64,000 bases of DNA from Companilactobacillus musae (GCF_003967595.1 NZ_BIFW01000002.1:1-64000), one strand, 5' to 3'; counted from the stretch's first letter, positions 18,854 through 27,222 are shown. Translations and numbers: made by a program. Notes: a model not told the origin generated them from the letters alone.

Positions 18854-19504
18854 TTATTCTCCTTTGTTAAAAATATTGGGAAAACGATTAGTAATAACTT
18901 CCAACGCATCTTGAACTACTTTATCAGGAGTCTGTTCTGCGTTAATTTTTTTAATTCTAGTTGGATTTTGAGCAACTATTTCTTCATATGATTCATAAAC
19001 ACGGTCATGGAAACTAATAGCTTCTTTCTCCAAACGATCCATCGCACCCTCATGATCCTTTTTGATTCGTGACAGACCAATTGACGGTGAAACGTCAAAG
19101 TAAATTGTTAAGTCCGGTAAATGACCATCAATAGCAAAATCATTGATCTCGGCTACTTCTTTTGTTCCAATTTGTCGGCCACCGCCCTGATAAGCAATAG
19201 AGCTATCAACAAAACGATCACTCAACATAATCTTATTAGCTTCCAAAGTAGGCAAAATAACATCGATCAAATGTTGACGTCTAGCTGCAGCATACAATAA
19301 AGCTTCCGTTCTTGGATCCATTTCTTCATCATGAATATCCAAAATGATTTTTCTGATTTTCTCAGAAATGGGACTACCACCGGGTTCTCTGGAAAGAACG
19401 ATCTCTTGATCAGTCTTTTTTTGCAATAGTGGCATTAGTTTATTAAGAGCCGTAGTTTTACCAGCTCCGTCTGGTCCTTCAAACGATATAAATATTCCTG
19501 ACAT
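18854..19504 (-). CDS. tmk: Thymidylate kinase
   Basis: This 216-residue enzyme phosphorylates dTMP to dTDP. The P-loop FEGPDGAGKTT, the DR(F/Y) motif region LSDRFVDSSIAYQGGGR and the substrate segment REPGGSPISEKIR are typical. The ATG follows TTAGGAGAG. Upstream, the 600-base gap to yaaL holds two structured repeats (copies C and D), which separate it from the recR-yaaL transcript. Confidence 0.96.
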   Translation of the reverse strand: MSGIFISFEGPDGAGKTTALNKLMPLLQKKTDQEIVLSREPGGSPISEKIRKIILDIHDEEMDPRTEALLYAAARRQHLIDVILPTLEANKIMLSDRFVDSSIAYQGGGRQIGTKEVAEINDFAIDGHLPDLTIYFDVSPSIGLSRIKKDHEGAMDRLEKEAISFHDRVYESYEEIVAQNPTRIKKINAEQTPDKVVQDALEVITNRFPNIFNKGE

Positions 19505-19590
19505 GTATAATCTCTCCTAAATGATTACTACTATTTTACTTGAAATCTCGAAGAAATGAAACTTTACGTCTTGGGTTATTGAAGGATTCC

Positions 19591-19746
19591 GTCCTCCGCA
19601 ACAAAGAAAATTGGGCTGGAACGTAGTGGACCGACTTGGAGCCTTTCGGCTTCGCCAACAGTCTTCAAGCTCGGTCTTCTACTAACCTCACTACGTGAGC
19701 TAAGTAGAATTTCACTACTGAGCCCATTTTCTTTGTTGCTCCGGAC
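19591..19746 (-). repeat. Structured three-way-junction repeat, copy C
   Basis: This 156-nt copy reads on the minus strand. P1: GTCC / GGAC, GGA/GGA loop, GCAACAAAGAAAA / TTTTCTTTGTTGC, GGGCT / AGCCC and GTAGTG / CACTAC. The AAA linker is kept. P2 base TTCTACT / AGTAGAA is conserved, but the tip is replaced by CTCAC / GTGAG, which still pairs. P3 keeps CTTGAAGAC / GGCTCCAAG with the A.G mismatch, and its loop carries GGCGAAGCC. Confidence 0.85.
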
Positions 19747-19946
19747 TAGTATATTACTTTGCTAATTAGTTATTTTTTAACTTAGAGATTAAAAATATTC
19801 AGAGTCTTCATTATAATTCAATTGAATTATTATACAGAAAAAGCACCCACCTTAGAGTTGATAATCCACACATTCCTGCGTATCAAAAACTCCAGATAGA
19901 TGCCATTTTTAATTTTATATATCTAATCAAGCCAACAGATACACTA

Positions 19947-20099
19947 GTTCGGAACAACAAGCTCGATGGGCTCAGTAGTGAAATTGTCCTTAGTGGGTTT
20001 CCCAATTAGGACAAGGCCAGTATTTGAGATAATGCGAACTCCATTAGCTCAAATCTGTGCCCACTACGTTCCAGCCCAATCGAGCTTGTTGTGGAGAAC
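19947..20099 (+). repeat. Structured three-way-junction repeat, copy D
   Basis: This 153-nt copy reads on the plus strand. P1 is GTTC / GAAC (covarying with GTCC / GGAC elsewhere), GGA/GGA loop, ACAACAAGCTCGA / TCGAGCTTGTTGT, GGGCT / AGCCC, GTAGTG / CACTAC. P2 is TTGTCCTTAG / TTAGGACAA. P3 is ATTTGAG-A-TAATG / CATTA-G-CTCAAAT. Right flank CGGCATCCTTTAAT matches copy A. Confidence 0.87.
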
Positions 20100-20111
20100 G
20101 GCATCCTTTAA

Positions 20112-20399
20112 TTACCAGTGCTTTTCAGCACGACTTGGTTGTTTCAAGAAAGTATCTTCATCACCAAAGATAATATTGGTTGTTGCTTTAGCCTTGGCCT
20201 TTCGGCGTCTTGCTTCTAAATATAAAAATTGATACTTCAATTGATCTAATTTGAGATGAATTCTTGTTGTATCATCCACATCAACTGAATTATTGATCAT
20301 TCTCTGAGTATTACCGATTCTTTGTTGAATCTGGTGGATATTGTCTAAGAGGCGATCATCTTCCATTTTTTGGACGGAAACTTTTTTTCTACCAAACAT
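20112..20399 (-). CDS. yaaL: YaaL family protein (DUF2508)
   Basis: This 95-residue basic protein of unknown function is largely helical (DDRLLDNIHQIQQRIGN, and a second helix YQFLYLEARRRKAKAKA), matching the YaaL/DUF2508 family that always lies next to recR. It is one base after recR. The end of the gene lies 12 bases from repeat copy D. Confidence 0.85.
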   Translation of the reverse strand: MFGRKKVSVQKMEDDRLLDNIHQIQQRIGNTQRMINNSVDVDDTTRIHLKLDQLKYQFLYLEARRRKAKAKATTNIIFGDEDTFLKQPSRAEKHW

Positions 20400-20400
20400 G

Positions 20401-21000
20401 TTAAATCTCCCTGCGACCTAGAACGGCACTCTTCAACGTCATTTCGTCTGCATATTCAATATCAGATCCAACGGCCAATCCATGCGCTAGTCTAGTTACT
20501 TTTATTCCTGCTGGCTTAACTAATTTGGCCAAATATTGAGCAGTTGCTTCTCCTTCAGGAGTTGCGTTTGTGGCAATAATCAACTCTTTTACCTTTTGAT
20601 TTTCCTTCAAACGATTCAACAACAACTTAATATTCAAATCCTCTGGGCCAACCCCATCAACTGGCGATAAGACCCCCCCTAGCACATGATACAAGCCATT
20701 ATAGCCATTCATATCATCTAATGACATAATGTCTTTGGCTTGTTCAACCACTAAAATGATTGATTGATCACGACTCTTATCACTACAAATTGGACATATC
20801 TCATCAGTTGTTATATTTCCACAAATCTTACAAGTTTTGAGATCTGTCTTTGCAGAAATTAAATTTTCGGCAAACTCTTGCACTTGGTCTTTGTCCATTC
20901 CTAGTGTAAAGAAAGCCATTCTTGTAGCGGTCTTACGACCGATACCTGGTAGCATCATATAGCTATCGATCAATTTTGATATTGGTTCTGGATATTTCAT
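20401..21000 (-). CDS. recR: Recombination mediator RecR
   Basis: This 199-residue protein works with RecF/RecO to load RecA on gapped DNA. A helix-hairpin-helix ([14 protein letters not shown]), a zinc finger ([16 protein letters not shown]) and the Toprim domain ([16 protein letters not shown] ... [15 protein letters not shown]) occur in the right order. Its ATG overlaps the ybaB stop codon as TAATG, so the two are coupled. Confidence 0.97.
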   Translation of the reverse strand: MKYPEPISKLIDSYMMLPGIGRKTATRMAFFTLGMDKDQVQEFAENLISAKTDLKTCKICGNITTDEICPICSDKSRDQSIILVVEQAKDIMSLDDMNGYNGLYHVLGGVLSPVDGVGPEDLNIKLLLNRLKENQKVKELIIATNATPEGEATAQYLAKLVKPAGIKVTRLAHGLAVGSDIEYADEMTLKSAVLGRREI

Positions 21001-21329
21001 TACATCAACCCGTTTGTGTATTTACCTAATTTAGATTGTTTGTCTTTGTCTACTTCTTCAAAAGCATTGTTTAAAGCATCGATCAACATATCTTGCAATG
21101 TATCAGGATCATCTGGATCAATGATTTTTTCACTGATTGTCATATCAGCAATCTTCTTTTCACCAGTAACTTTAACTGTGACAAAGTCATCAACTGACTT
21201 ACCAGTATACTCTTTTTTATTTAATTCTTCTGTTGTTGCTTGAACTTCTTTTTGCATCTTTTGGGCTTGACGCATGATATTGGCCATGTTGCCACCCATT
21301 CCACCCATATTTGGCATACCTTTACTCAT
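21000..21329 (-). CDS. YbaB/EbfC nucleoid-associated protein
   Basis: This 109-residue dimeric DNA-binding protein is of the YbaB/EbfC family. The Met-rich start ([23 protein letters not shown]) and the D-P-D-D-P-D segment after ISEKI are family landmarks. It is encoded between dnaX and recR, as in most bacteria, with a strong AAGGAGG. Its regulatory role is not defined. Confidence 0.95.
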   Translation of the reverse strand: MSKGMPNMGGMGGNMANIMRQAQKMQKEVQATTEELNKKEYTGKSVDDFVTVKVTGEKKIADMTISEKIIDPDDPDTLQDMLIDALNNAFEEVDKDKQSKLGKYTNGLM

Positions 21330-21341
21330 AATAATTCCTCC

Positions 21342-23063
21342 TTAGTCTTCTTTAATATCAACTATATCTTCACCAAATAATTTTACTGCTTCATCAACGG
21401 TGGGATCAGTTTTTTTAGTTTCTTTATTAGATTTTACCTTGTCTTTGTTATCTGAATCAATATTATTGTCAATATATTCTTTACGAATCTTTGGCCAATC
21501 GGCTTTAGGAACAAGAACTATCTGACAATCTTTCTTCATCAAACGACTGACGTTATCAGTCAACTCTCTCAAGAACTCACTATCATCTTGAACTTGTTCG
21601 AACCACATTGCATAATCAAAAGCTACCACAATTCCCTCAGGAGAAGCAGCTACTGGTTGTGCAACTCTCATCATAGCACGTTGCGATATTTCTAACATAC
21701 TCATTAAATCAGGCCAAATGTCTTTAGCATTATTCAAATCACCCTTAGTGGCACTGCCCAAAACCTTGTAAATAGCCGTTTTATTCAAACGTGTATTGTT
21801 ATTAGCTCGGTGATGCCCTTTAGGTTTAGCAGAAACTTGCTGTACTGGTGTTGCACCATTGGATAAATCTTTAACTTCACTCTGCAAATGAGAGATCTGA
21901 TCACGTAACTTATCAATCTCAATATTTTCAACCTTATCATCATTACCAGTTGTAGTTTCTTCAGTTGTACTTGGAGTGACTTTAGGTTCACTGATCTTAA
22001 CTGTTAAAATTTCCATATAAATATCTGTTTGATTGGAGTTCTTAAGATTCTTTTGTGTTGCACTAACTTGATCAACGATATAAAAGAGTCTCGAATTATC
22101 AAATTTATCAGCAATATCCAACAATTCTTGAGTCATCACTGAATTATCCATTTGTTTTGATAAATCAGAATTAGAATTATACAAAATCAAATTTCGACAA
22201 ACTCGAATGATCATTTCTGTAAATCTTAGAGCTGAACGACCACTAGCTAATATCTGATACAAACTGGTCAAGGCCTCGGCAGGTTTATTGTCAGCAATAG
22301 CCGTCATATAGGAAACAATTTGTTCATTGCTTAAAGCTCCAGTAACTTCTTGAGCATTTTTCAATGTTAATTCATCATCGCCATATGATAAAGCCTGATC
22401 CAAGATACTTAAAGCATCACGCATTCCACCTTCAGCTGAAGCAGCAATGATATTCAAAGCTTCTTCATCATATTGGATATTCTTATCCTTTAAAATAAAG
22501 GTCATACGTTCCAAAATATCTTGACGAGATATTCTTCGGAAATTAAAACTTTGAGTTCTGGAAATGATTGTAGCTGGAATCTTTTGTGGTTCAGTTGTCG
22601 CCAAAATAAACATAACGTTTGCAGGTGGTTCTTCAAGTGTTTTTAGTAAAGCATTGAAGGCACCTTGAGAAAGCATATGAACTTCATCAATAATATAAAC
22701 TTTGAACTTGGCTTCTGTTGGTGCATATTTAACTTTGTCTCGAATATCACGGATCTCTTCAACACCATTGTTAGATGCAGCATCAATTTCGATTACATCA
22801 TTCAAACGATTCTCATTAGCAGCCAAACAAATTTCGCATTCATTACATGGTTCACCATCATGCGGATTAAGACAATTGACTGCCTTGGCTAGAATTTTAG
22901 CACAGGATGTTTTACCAGTCCCACGTGGGCCACTGAACAAATAAGCATGACTGGTCATATGACTAGCTACCGCATTGCGTAAAGTCTGGGTAATGACATC
23001 CTGGCCGATTACATCAGAAAAAGTTTGGGGACGCCAAACTCGATAAAGTGCTTGATATGCCAT
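21342..23063 (-). CDS. dnaX: DNA polymerase III subunits gamma/tau
   Basis: This 573-residue clamp-loader ATPase has Walker A GPRGTGKTS, a zinc finger (CNECEICLAANENRL with an earlier Cys), Walker B VYIIDEVHML and sensor SRTQSFNF. The C-terminal part beyond residue 380 is a low-complexity linker followed by the tau domain. The ATG has GAAGGAG upstream. It heads the dnaX-ybaB-recR-yaaL transcript, just after the SRP RNA terminator. No clear slippery frameshift signal decides whether a separate gamma is made. Confidence 0.96.
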   Translation of the reverse strand: MAYQALYRVWRPQTFSDVIGQDVITQTLRNAVASHMTSHAYLFSGPRGTGKTSCAKILAKAVNCLNPHDGEPCNECEICLAANENRLNDVIEIDAASNNGVEEIRDIRDKVKYAPTEAKFKVYIIDEVHMLSQGAFNALLKTLEEPPANVMFILATTEPQKIPATIISRTQSFNFRRISRQDILERMTFILKDKNIQYDEEALNIIAASAEGGMRDALSILDQALSYGDDELTLKNAQEVTGALSNEQIVSYMTAIADNKPAEALTSLYQILASGRSALRFTEMIIRVCRNLILYNSNSDLSKQMDNSVMTQELLDIADKFDNSRLFYIVDQVSATQKNLKNSNQTDIYMEILTVKISEPKVTPSTTEETTTGNDDKVENIEIDKLRDQISHLQSEVKDLSNGATPVQQVSAKPKGHHRANNNTRLNKTAIYKVLGSATKGDLNNAKDIWPDLMSMLEISQRAMMRVAQPVAASPEGIVVAFDYAMWFEQVQDDSEFLRELTDNVSRLMKKDCQIVLVPKADWPKIRKEYIDNNIDSDNKDKVKSNKETKKTDPTVDEAVKLFGEDIVDIKED

Positions 23064-23103
23064 TTTTTCTCCTTCAAAAAAACTAATATGTAAATTTTAA
23101 CAC

Positions 23104-23135
23104 AAAAAAACTCCCAACCTTAATCAGATTGAGAG
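23104..23135 (-). terminator. SRP RNA / upstream operon terminator
   Basis: CTCTCAATCT and AGGTTGGGAG form a 10-bp stem with G-U pairs and a 5-nt loop, followed by seven U on the minus strand. It lies between the SRP RNA and dnaX. Confidence 0.9.
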
Positions 23136-23151
23136 GTTAATAGACATAACA

Positions 23152-23232
23152 AAAGGCACATGACACACCTTACTTAGTGCTGCTTCCTTCCGGATCTGAC
23201 ACGATTTGTAAGAGCACCATTGCCTTATGGCC
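23152..23232 (-). ncRNA. ffs: Signal recognition particle RNA, small bacterial form
   Basis: The minus strand carries the universal SRP domain IV sequence GTCAGATCCGGAAGGAAGCA with the flanking GGTGCT / AGCACT stem, and an outer AAGGCA / TGCCTT closure. The RNA pairs with Ffh to target membrane proteins co-translationally. About 80 nt, so it is the short form without an Alu domain. Ends are set by pairing and may be off by a few bases. Placement between tadA and dnaX is the common Firmicute site. Confidence 0.95.
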
Positions 23233-23272
23233 TTACGGCAATAACTATCATACTATAAATTAAATACTTTTG

Positions 23273-23749
23273 CTACTTTTTGCGGCGAATTTCTCGGAAA
23301 AAGTTCCTTAGCAAGTCCGCCGACTCCTCAGCTTTGACATTACTCAAAACACTTGGTTGGTGATTATAACGCGTTTCGGCCAAAAGATTATTAATAGAGC
23401 CAACTGATCCAGCTTTAGGGTCACTGGCACCAAAAATAACTTCTTCAATTCGACTATTAATTATCGCACCAGCACACATGGGACATGGTTCTAAAGTTAC
23501 AAATAAGCTTGTATGTTCTAAACGCCAGCTACCAACTTTGGCACAAGCCGCTTCGATTGCAATAATTTCAGCATGCTTGATAGCATTTTGAGTTTCTTCT
23601 CGTTCATTTGAACCTCGAGCAATAACCTCTCCTGTCGTATTGTCCACAATAATACAACCAATAGGAACTTCTCTTCTGGTTTCAGCCTTTTTAGCTTCAT
23701 CTAAGGCCAGATCCATATATTCATTTATTTTATCTTCTGAAAATATCAT
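23273..23749 (-). CDS. tadA: tRNA-specific adenosine deaminase TadA
   Basis: This 158-residue zinc deaminase converts A34 to inosine in tRNA-Arg(ACG). The HAEIIAIEAA motif gives the zinc His and catalytic Glu, and LEPCPMCAGAI the two zinc cysteines. The ATG overlaps the upstream gene's stop region (TAAAATG) and has no clear Shine-Dalgarno, so translation is probably by reinitiation. Confidence 0.95.
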   Translation of the reverse strand: MIFSEDKINEYMDLALDEAKKAETRREVPIGCIIVDNTTGEVIARGSNEREETQNAIKHAEIIAIEAACAKVGSWRLEHTSLFVTLEPCPMCAGAIINSRIEEVIFGASDPKAGSVGSINNLLAETRYNHQPSVLSNVKAEESADLLRNFFREIRRKK

Positions 23750-23750
23750 T

Positions 23751-24065
23751 TTAACTAATTAAGTTGGTTACTTTCTTCTCTAAGTATTTTGGAAAAACAG
23801 GAGCTTTTAATTTAAGTTGATCCTGTTTCTTTTTCAGTGTTTCTAAAATATCGATTAATTCTTTCACCTGGTCATCCGTCAAGGTCTCAACGAATTCCAT
23901 AAGTTTTTCATTGCCATGTAAATATTTTTCAACATATGATTCTAATTCTTTTCGATCTTGTCGAATCGCTTTTTTCTTCAAAAGCTTAATCACAGAAGAT
24001 ACCGTAAAAATAGTTCCCGCTGTTAGAGCAGACAAAATTAAACCAATCATGATTTTTTTCTTCAT
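23751..24065 (-). CDS. Unrecognised small membrane-anchored protein
   Basis: I start this 104-residue protein at the ATG at 24065, nine bases after GGAGG, rather than the frame opening at 24095. A lysine-rich start and one hydrophobic segment (IMIGLILSALTAGTIFTV, residues about 5-22) act as an anchor. The rest is charged and helical (KKAIRQDRKELESYVEKYL, DDQVKELIDILETLKKK). No family is recognised. It is transcribed between the YbxB methyltransferase and tadA. Confidence 0.8.
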   Translation of the reverse strand: MKKKIMIGLILSALTAGTIFTVSSVIKLLKKKAIRQDRKELESYVEKYLHGNEKLMEFVETLTDDQVKELIDILETLKKKQDQLKLKAPVFPKYLEKKVTNLIS

Positions 24066-24108
24066 AAGAAAACGCCTCCAAGATGAATATACCATATTCC
24101 GAAAATTT

Positions 24109-24711
24109 TTAAATTAATTTACTTTTCAAAATATAATATCCTTTATCACGAGTAACAACTTCAACATTGCCAAAGGTTTGTTCCATCAATTTTTTAGCTG
24201 ACGGTGCACCTTGCTTCTTTTGCAATACGATCCATAATTCACCATTAGGTACCAAATAATCTTTAGAATCGGCCAATATTGACGTTACAACCTGCTTACC
24301 TGCTCGAACAGGAGGATTAGAAACAATCAAGGCATATTTACCAGTAACGCTCTTATAAGTATCAGACTCAAAAATATCTACGTTTTTAATTTGATTAGCT
24401 TGAGCATTCTTCTTTGCCAAATCAAGTGCTCGTAAATTAACATCGACCATTGTTACTTTACGATTAGTTTGATCTTTAGCTAAAGCCAAGCCGATAGGTC
24501 CATAGCCACAACCTACATCCAAAATATCTCCGTTAGGAATATTTTGAAAATCAATTGCTCCAATTAACACTCTTGAACCATAATCAACTGTTTGGCGTGA
24601 AAAAACTCCACTGTCAGACATAAAATCCAAATTGTGATCACGTAAAGTAAAATTAAAATTTTTAATTTCATGTTCTAAACTAGGATCATTCTCAAAATAT
24701 TGATTAGCCAT
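24109..24711 (-). CDS. Class I SAM-dependent methyltransferase (YbxB / RsmC-like)
   Basis: This 200-residue enzyme has the RsmC/YbxB architecture: motif I VLDVGCGYGPIGLALAK (DILDVGCGYG), an acidic loop VDVNLRALDLA and the catalytic SNPPVRAGK motif of base N-methyltransferases. Likely substrate is a guanine of 16S rRNA. The ATG at 24711 is six bases from AAAGGTG; a GTG three codons earlier is too close to it. It follows rplL, as ybxB does in Bacillus, but rpoB is absent next door. Confidence 0.9.
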   Translation of the reverse strand: MANQYFENDPSLEHEIKNFNFTLRDHNLDFMSDSGVFSRQTVDYGSRVLIGAIDFQNIPNGDILDVGCGYGPIGLALAKDQTNRKVTMVDVNLRALDLAKKNAQANQIKNVDIFESDTYKSVTGKYALIVSNPPVRAGKQVVTSILADSKDYLVPNGELWIVLQKKQGAPSAKKLMEQTFGNVEVVTRDKGYYILKSKLI

Positions 24712-24736
24712 AATTTTCACCTTTCTATTTGAGGGT

Positions 24737-24761
24737 AAAAAAAAATCCTCTTACGAGGATT
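24737..24761 (-). terminator. rplJ-rplL terminator
   Basis: AATCCTC-GTAA-GAGGATT stem with a nine-U tail on the minus strand, about 20 bases after the rplL stop. Confidence 0.92.
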
Positions 24762-24781
24762 AATTTTATCATTAAAGTGAA

Positions 24782-25150
24782 TTACTTCAATGTAACTGTT
24801 GCACCAACAGCTTCTAGTTTAGCCTTCATGTCATCAGCGTCAGCCTTAGCAACGCCTTCCTTGATAACCTTAGGAGCACCATCAACAAGGTCCTTTGAGT
24901 CCTTCAAGCCAAGTCCTGTGATACCACGAACTTCCTTGATAACCTTAACCTTTTCTTGACCTGCTTCTGTAAGTTCAACGTCAAATGAGTCCTTTTCTGC
25001 AGCAGCGTCGCCACCAGCAGCACCGGCAGCAGCAACTGGAGCAGCAGCCTTAACGTCAAATTCTTCTTCGATAGCCTTAACAAGGTCGTTTAGTTCAAGA
25101 ATTGAAGCATCTTTTAAATCATCGATAATCTTTTGTGTATCTAAAGCCAT
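24782..25150 (-). CDS. rplL: 50S ribosomal protein L7/L12
   Basis: This 122-residue stalk protein recruits translation factors. It has the N-terminal dimer domain ([20 protein letters not shown]), an Ala/Gly-rich hinge ([20 protein letters not shown]) and the C-terminal factor-binding domain ([22 protein letters not shown]). The frame opens at 25165 with a TTG inside the GGAGG. The ATG at 25150, eight bases after it, is the real start. Confidence 0.98.
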   Translation of the reverse strand: MALDTQKIIDDLKDASILELNDLVKAIEEEFDVKAAAPVAAAGAAGGDAAAEKDSFDVELTEAGQEKVKVIKEVRGITGLGLKDSKDLVDGAPKVIKEGVAKADADDMKAKLEAVGATVTLK

Positions 25151-25189
25151 TATTGTATCCTCCAAATATTATGAGTTTTTTTAAATTAA

Positions 25190-25693
25190 TTAAGCTTCTT
25201 GTCCGTCTTCTTTATCTGCAACGGCCTTAACAACCATAGCAAAGTCGCGAACTGGAGCTTGTAATACAGATACCAACATTGATAGCAAGCCATCTCTGTC
25301 TGGTAATGTAGCTAATTCTTGAATTTCTTCAAGAGATGCAGCTTTACCTTCGATAATTCCACCCTTGATTTCAACGGCTTCAACATCTTTGGCAAATTTA
25401 GCGGCTACTTTAGCAGGTCCAACAGGATCTTCTTCTGAATAAGCAATAGCTGTTGGTCCAACGAAGAACTTCTCTAGACCTTCAACACCAGCTTTTTCAG
25501 CTGCACGTCTCAAGATTGTATTCTTGATAACTTGCATTGTAGCACCTTGTTCACGTAATTCAGCACGCATTTCTGTTGCTTGTTCAACAGTTAGACCTAA
25601 GTAATCAACAACGATTACTGATTTTGCGCCTGTTAGTTGTTTAGCAATTTCATCAACTTGTGCTTGTTTTTGTGCTAATACATCTTGCTTCAT
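25190..25693 (-). CDS. rplJ: 50S ribosomal protein L10
   Basis: This 167-residue base of the L12 stalk has the rRNA-binding N-terminus (KSVIVVDYLGLTVEQATEMRAELRE) and the C-terminal helix that binds L12 dimers. It is first in rplJ-rplL, behind an L10 autoregulatory leader and attenuator. ATG with GGAGGTG upstream. Confidence 0.98.
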   Translation of the reverse strand: MKQDVLAQKQAQVDEIAKQLTGAKSVIVVDYLGLTVEQATEMRAELREQGATMQVIKNTILRRAAEKAGVEGLEKFFVGPTAIAYSEEDPVGPAKVAAKFAKDVEAVEIKGGIIEGKAASLEEIQELATLPDRDGLLSMLVSVLQAPVRDFAMVVKAVADKEDGQEA

Positions 25694-25744
25694 TATTACG
25701 TTTCACCTCCACAATTTTTTAGTTAATTTTCTACAAATACGGCT

Positions 25745-25784
25745 TAAAAAAATAAAATCTCTGTGCCCAAAGGACACAGAGATT
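25745..25784 (-). terminator. Attenuator in the rplJ leader
   Basis: AATCTCTGTG and CACAGAGATT with an inner CC/GG form a strong hairpin, followed on the minus strand by TTATTTTTTT. It lies between the L10 leader and rplJ, the normal place for L10/L12-dependent attenuation, and would otherwise end rplK-rplA transcripts. Confidence 0.87.
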
Positions 25785-25795
25785 AAGTGAAATAA

Positions 25796-25855
25796 TCTTC
25801 TGGCCTCGGCAGGATATTAAGACTTTCATCACCTGAGTCTACGGTAGAAATCAAC
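25796..25855 (-). ncRNA. L10 ribosomal protein leader
   Basis: The minus strand has CCGTAGACTCAGGTGATGAA followed by CCTGCCGAGGC, the conserved L10_leader blocks mimicking the L10 site of 23S rRNA. When free, L10 binds it and favours the downstream attenuator, limiting rplJ-rplL expression. Known in Firmicutes; the ends are approximate. Confidence 0.88.
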
Positions 25856-25896
25856 TATATTAATCTATCATTATTTTGGTTGTTAGTCAACACTAA

Positions 25897-26577
25897 TTAA
25901 GCATTGATTTTAAGACCAGGGCCAAATGTAGATGTCATGTTAACACTAACTACATAATTACCCTTCAATGATGCAGGACGAGCCTTGGCAATTGCGCCAA
26001 AGAATGCGTTGAAGTTTTCAACGATCTTGTCTGTATCAAATGAGATCTTACCAATAGGTGCGTGGATAAGACCGTTTGAGTCAACACGGTATGTAACTTG
26101 TCCGGCTTTAATATCATTAACAGCCTTTGTTACATCCATAGTAACTGTACCGGTCTTAGGATTAGGCATCAAACCTTTAGGTCCAAGAACTCGACCTAAA
26201 CGACCTACTTTAGCCATCATTGGTGGTGTTGCAACAGCAACGTCAAAGTCTAGCCAACCGTCTTGAATTTTTTCAACAAGGTCATCTGAACCAACAATAT
26301 CAGCACCGGCTGCTTCTGCATCCTTAGCTTGTTGTCCTTCAGCGAAGACGATAACCTTTTGAGTCTTACCAGTACCATTAGGTAGAACGATGGCACCACG
26401 AATTTGTTGATCAGCTTGTTTAGGATCTACGTCCAAGTTAACAGCAACTTCAACAGTTGCGTCGAATTTAGCGAAGTCAACCTTCTTTAATAATTCAACA
26501 GCTTCTTCAGCAGTGTAAGTTTTGTTTTTATCTACTTGTTTTAGTGCTTCTGTATATTTTTTTCCATGCTTAGCCAT
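25897..26577 (-). CDS. rplA: 50S ribosomal protein L1
   Basis: This 226-residue protein of the L1 stalk guides E-site tRNA release and represses its own operon. [19 protein letters not shown] and the segment [18 protein letters not shown] are diagnostic. ATG with AAGGAGG upstream. A 35-nt hairpin resembling its 23S rRNA target precedes it (26598-26632). Confidence 0.98.
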   Translation of the reverse strand: MAKHGKKYTEALKQVDKNKTYTAEEAVELLKKVDFAKFDATVEVAVNLDVDPKQADQQIRGAIVLPNGTGKTQKVIVFAEGQQAKDAEAAGADIVGSDDLVEKIQDGWLDFDVAVATPPMMAKVGRLGRVLGPKGLMPNPKTGTVTMDVTKAVNDIKAGQVTYRVDSNGLIHAPIGKISFDTDKIVENFNAFFGAIAKARPASLKGNYVVSVNMTSTFGPGLKINA

Positions 26578-26597
26578 GCTAAGTTCCTCCTTGCTTT

Positions 26598-26632
26598 GTG
26601 GTCTTTCGGAGAATTAAATTTTCTCCTCCCAC
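26598..26632 (-). promoter_or_regulatory. L1-site-like hairpin upstream of rplA
   Basis: On the minus strand GTGGGAGGAG ... CTCCGAAAGACCAC folds with GTGG / CCAC and GGAGAA / TTCTCC stems. It leaves GACC on the 3' side, as in the L1 stalk of 23S rRNA (GGUGGGAGG ... GACC). It ends about 10 bases before the ribosome site. Role in L1 feedback is inferred. Confidence 0.65.
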
Positions 26633-26680
26633 TTGTTAAGAATGTTTTCACATTCCTGTAAACTGCTTAAATCTAGTCTT

Positions 26681-27103
26681 TTACTTTACTTCAAAGCCCA
26701 TACTTCTTGCAGTACCAGCAACCATACGCATTGCAGATTCAACATTTGCAGCGTTTAGGTCTTTCATCTTGGTTTCAGCAATTTCGCGAACTTGGTCTTC
26801 AGTAACAGTGGCAACCTTATTTGTGTTAGGTTCGCCAGAGCCCTTTTCAACGCCAGCAGCTTTCTTCAATAGAACAGCAGCTGGTGGTGTCTTAGTAACG
26901 AAATCGAATGAACGGTCTTCATATACTGAGATAACAACAGGGATAATCATACCCTTTTGATCTTGTGTACGTGCATTGAAGTCCTTTGTAAAGGCAACAA
27001 TGTTAATACCAGCTTGTCCTAAAGCAGGACCAACTGGAGGAGCTGGAGTAGCCTGTCCAGCAGGGATTTGTAATTTTACTACGTTAGCAACTTTTTTAGC
27101 CAC
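26681..27103 (-). CDS. rplK: 50S ribosomal protein L11
   Basis: This 140-residue protein of the GTPase-associated centre is needed for stringent response signalling. The start is GTG at 27103, eight bases after AAGGAGG, giving [20 protein letters not shown]; the longer open frame to 27163 is leader. Signature [14 protein letters not shown] and the C-terminal [15 protein letters not shown] are present. Confidence 0.97.
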   Translation of the reverse strand: MAKKVANVVKLQIPAGQATPAPPVGPALGQAGINIVAFTKDFNARTQDQKGMIIPVVISVYEDRSFDFVTKTPPAAVLLKKAAGVEKGSGEPNTNKVATVTEDQVREIAETKMKDLNAANVESAMRMVAGTARSMGFEVK

Positions 27104-27127
27104 GGTGCATACCTCCTTGTTCCGTGA

Positions 27128-27164
27128 TGTGGTCATGATGAGAATCAAAATTTTCTCTCCCACA
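27128..27164 (-). promoter_or_regulatory. L1-site-like hairpin upstream of rplK
   Basis: On the minus strand TGTGGGAGAG ... TCTCATCATGACCACA: stems TGTGG / CCACA and GAGAA / TTCTC enclose an asymmetric loop with ATGACC. It shares layout and sequence with the hairpin before rplA. In E. coli, L1 represses this operon through a leader site; I infer the same. Confidence 0.7.
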
Positions 27165-27222
27165 TGTATGTCTCAAAAACATACCGTTATATAATAGCAC
27201 GGCCTACTAAGATTGACAATGC

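Larger units (their letters stand above)
19505..20111. other. Non-coding gap with the second divergent repeat pair
   Basis: This gap between yaaL and tmk holds repeat copies C (minus) and D (plus) separated by exactly 200 bases. The spacer is AT-rich and includes an 18-bp palindrome (ATAATTCAATTGAATTAT, near 19822). An open frame over copy D (19966-20232) also crosses yaaL antisense and is not a gene. Confidence 0.8.

Noticed and set aside
19966-20232. Open frame of 88 codons over repeat copy D and into yaaL antisense
   Set aside because: Half of it is repeat and the rest is antisense to a real gene; no translation signal.
21342-21480. Programmed frameshift signal producing a short gamma form of DnaX
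   Set aside because: A run of seven A near the 3' end is too close to the stop to make gamma, and no stem-loop with an internal Shine-Dalgarno accompanies it.
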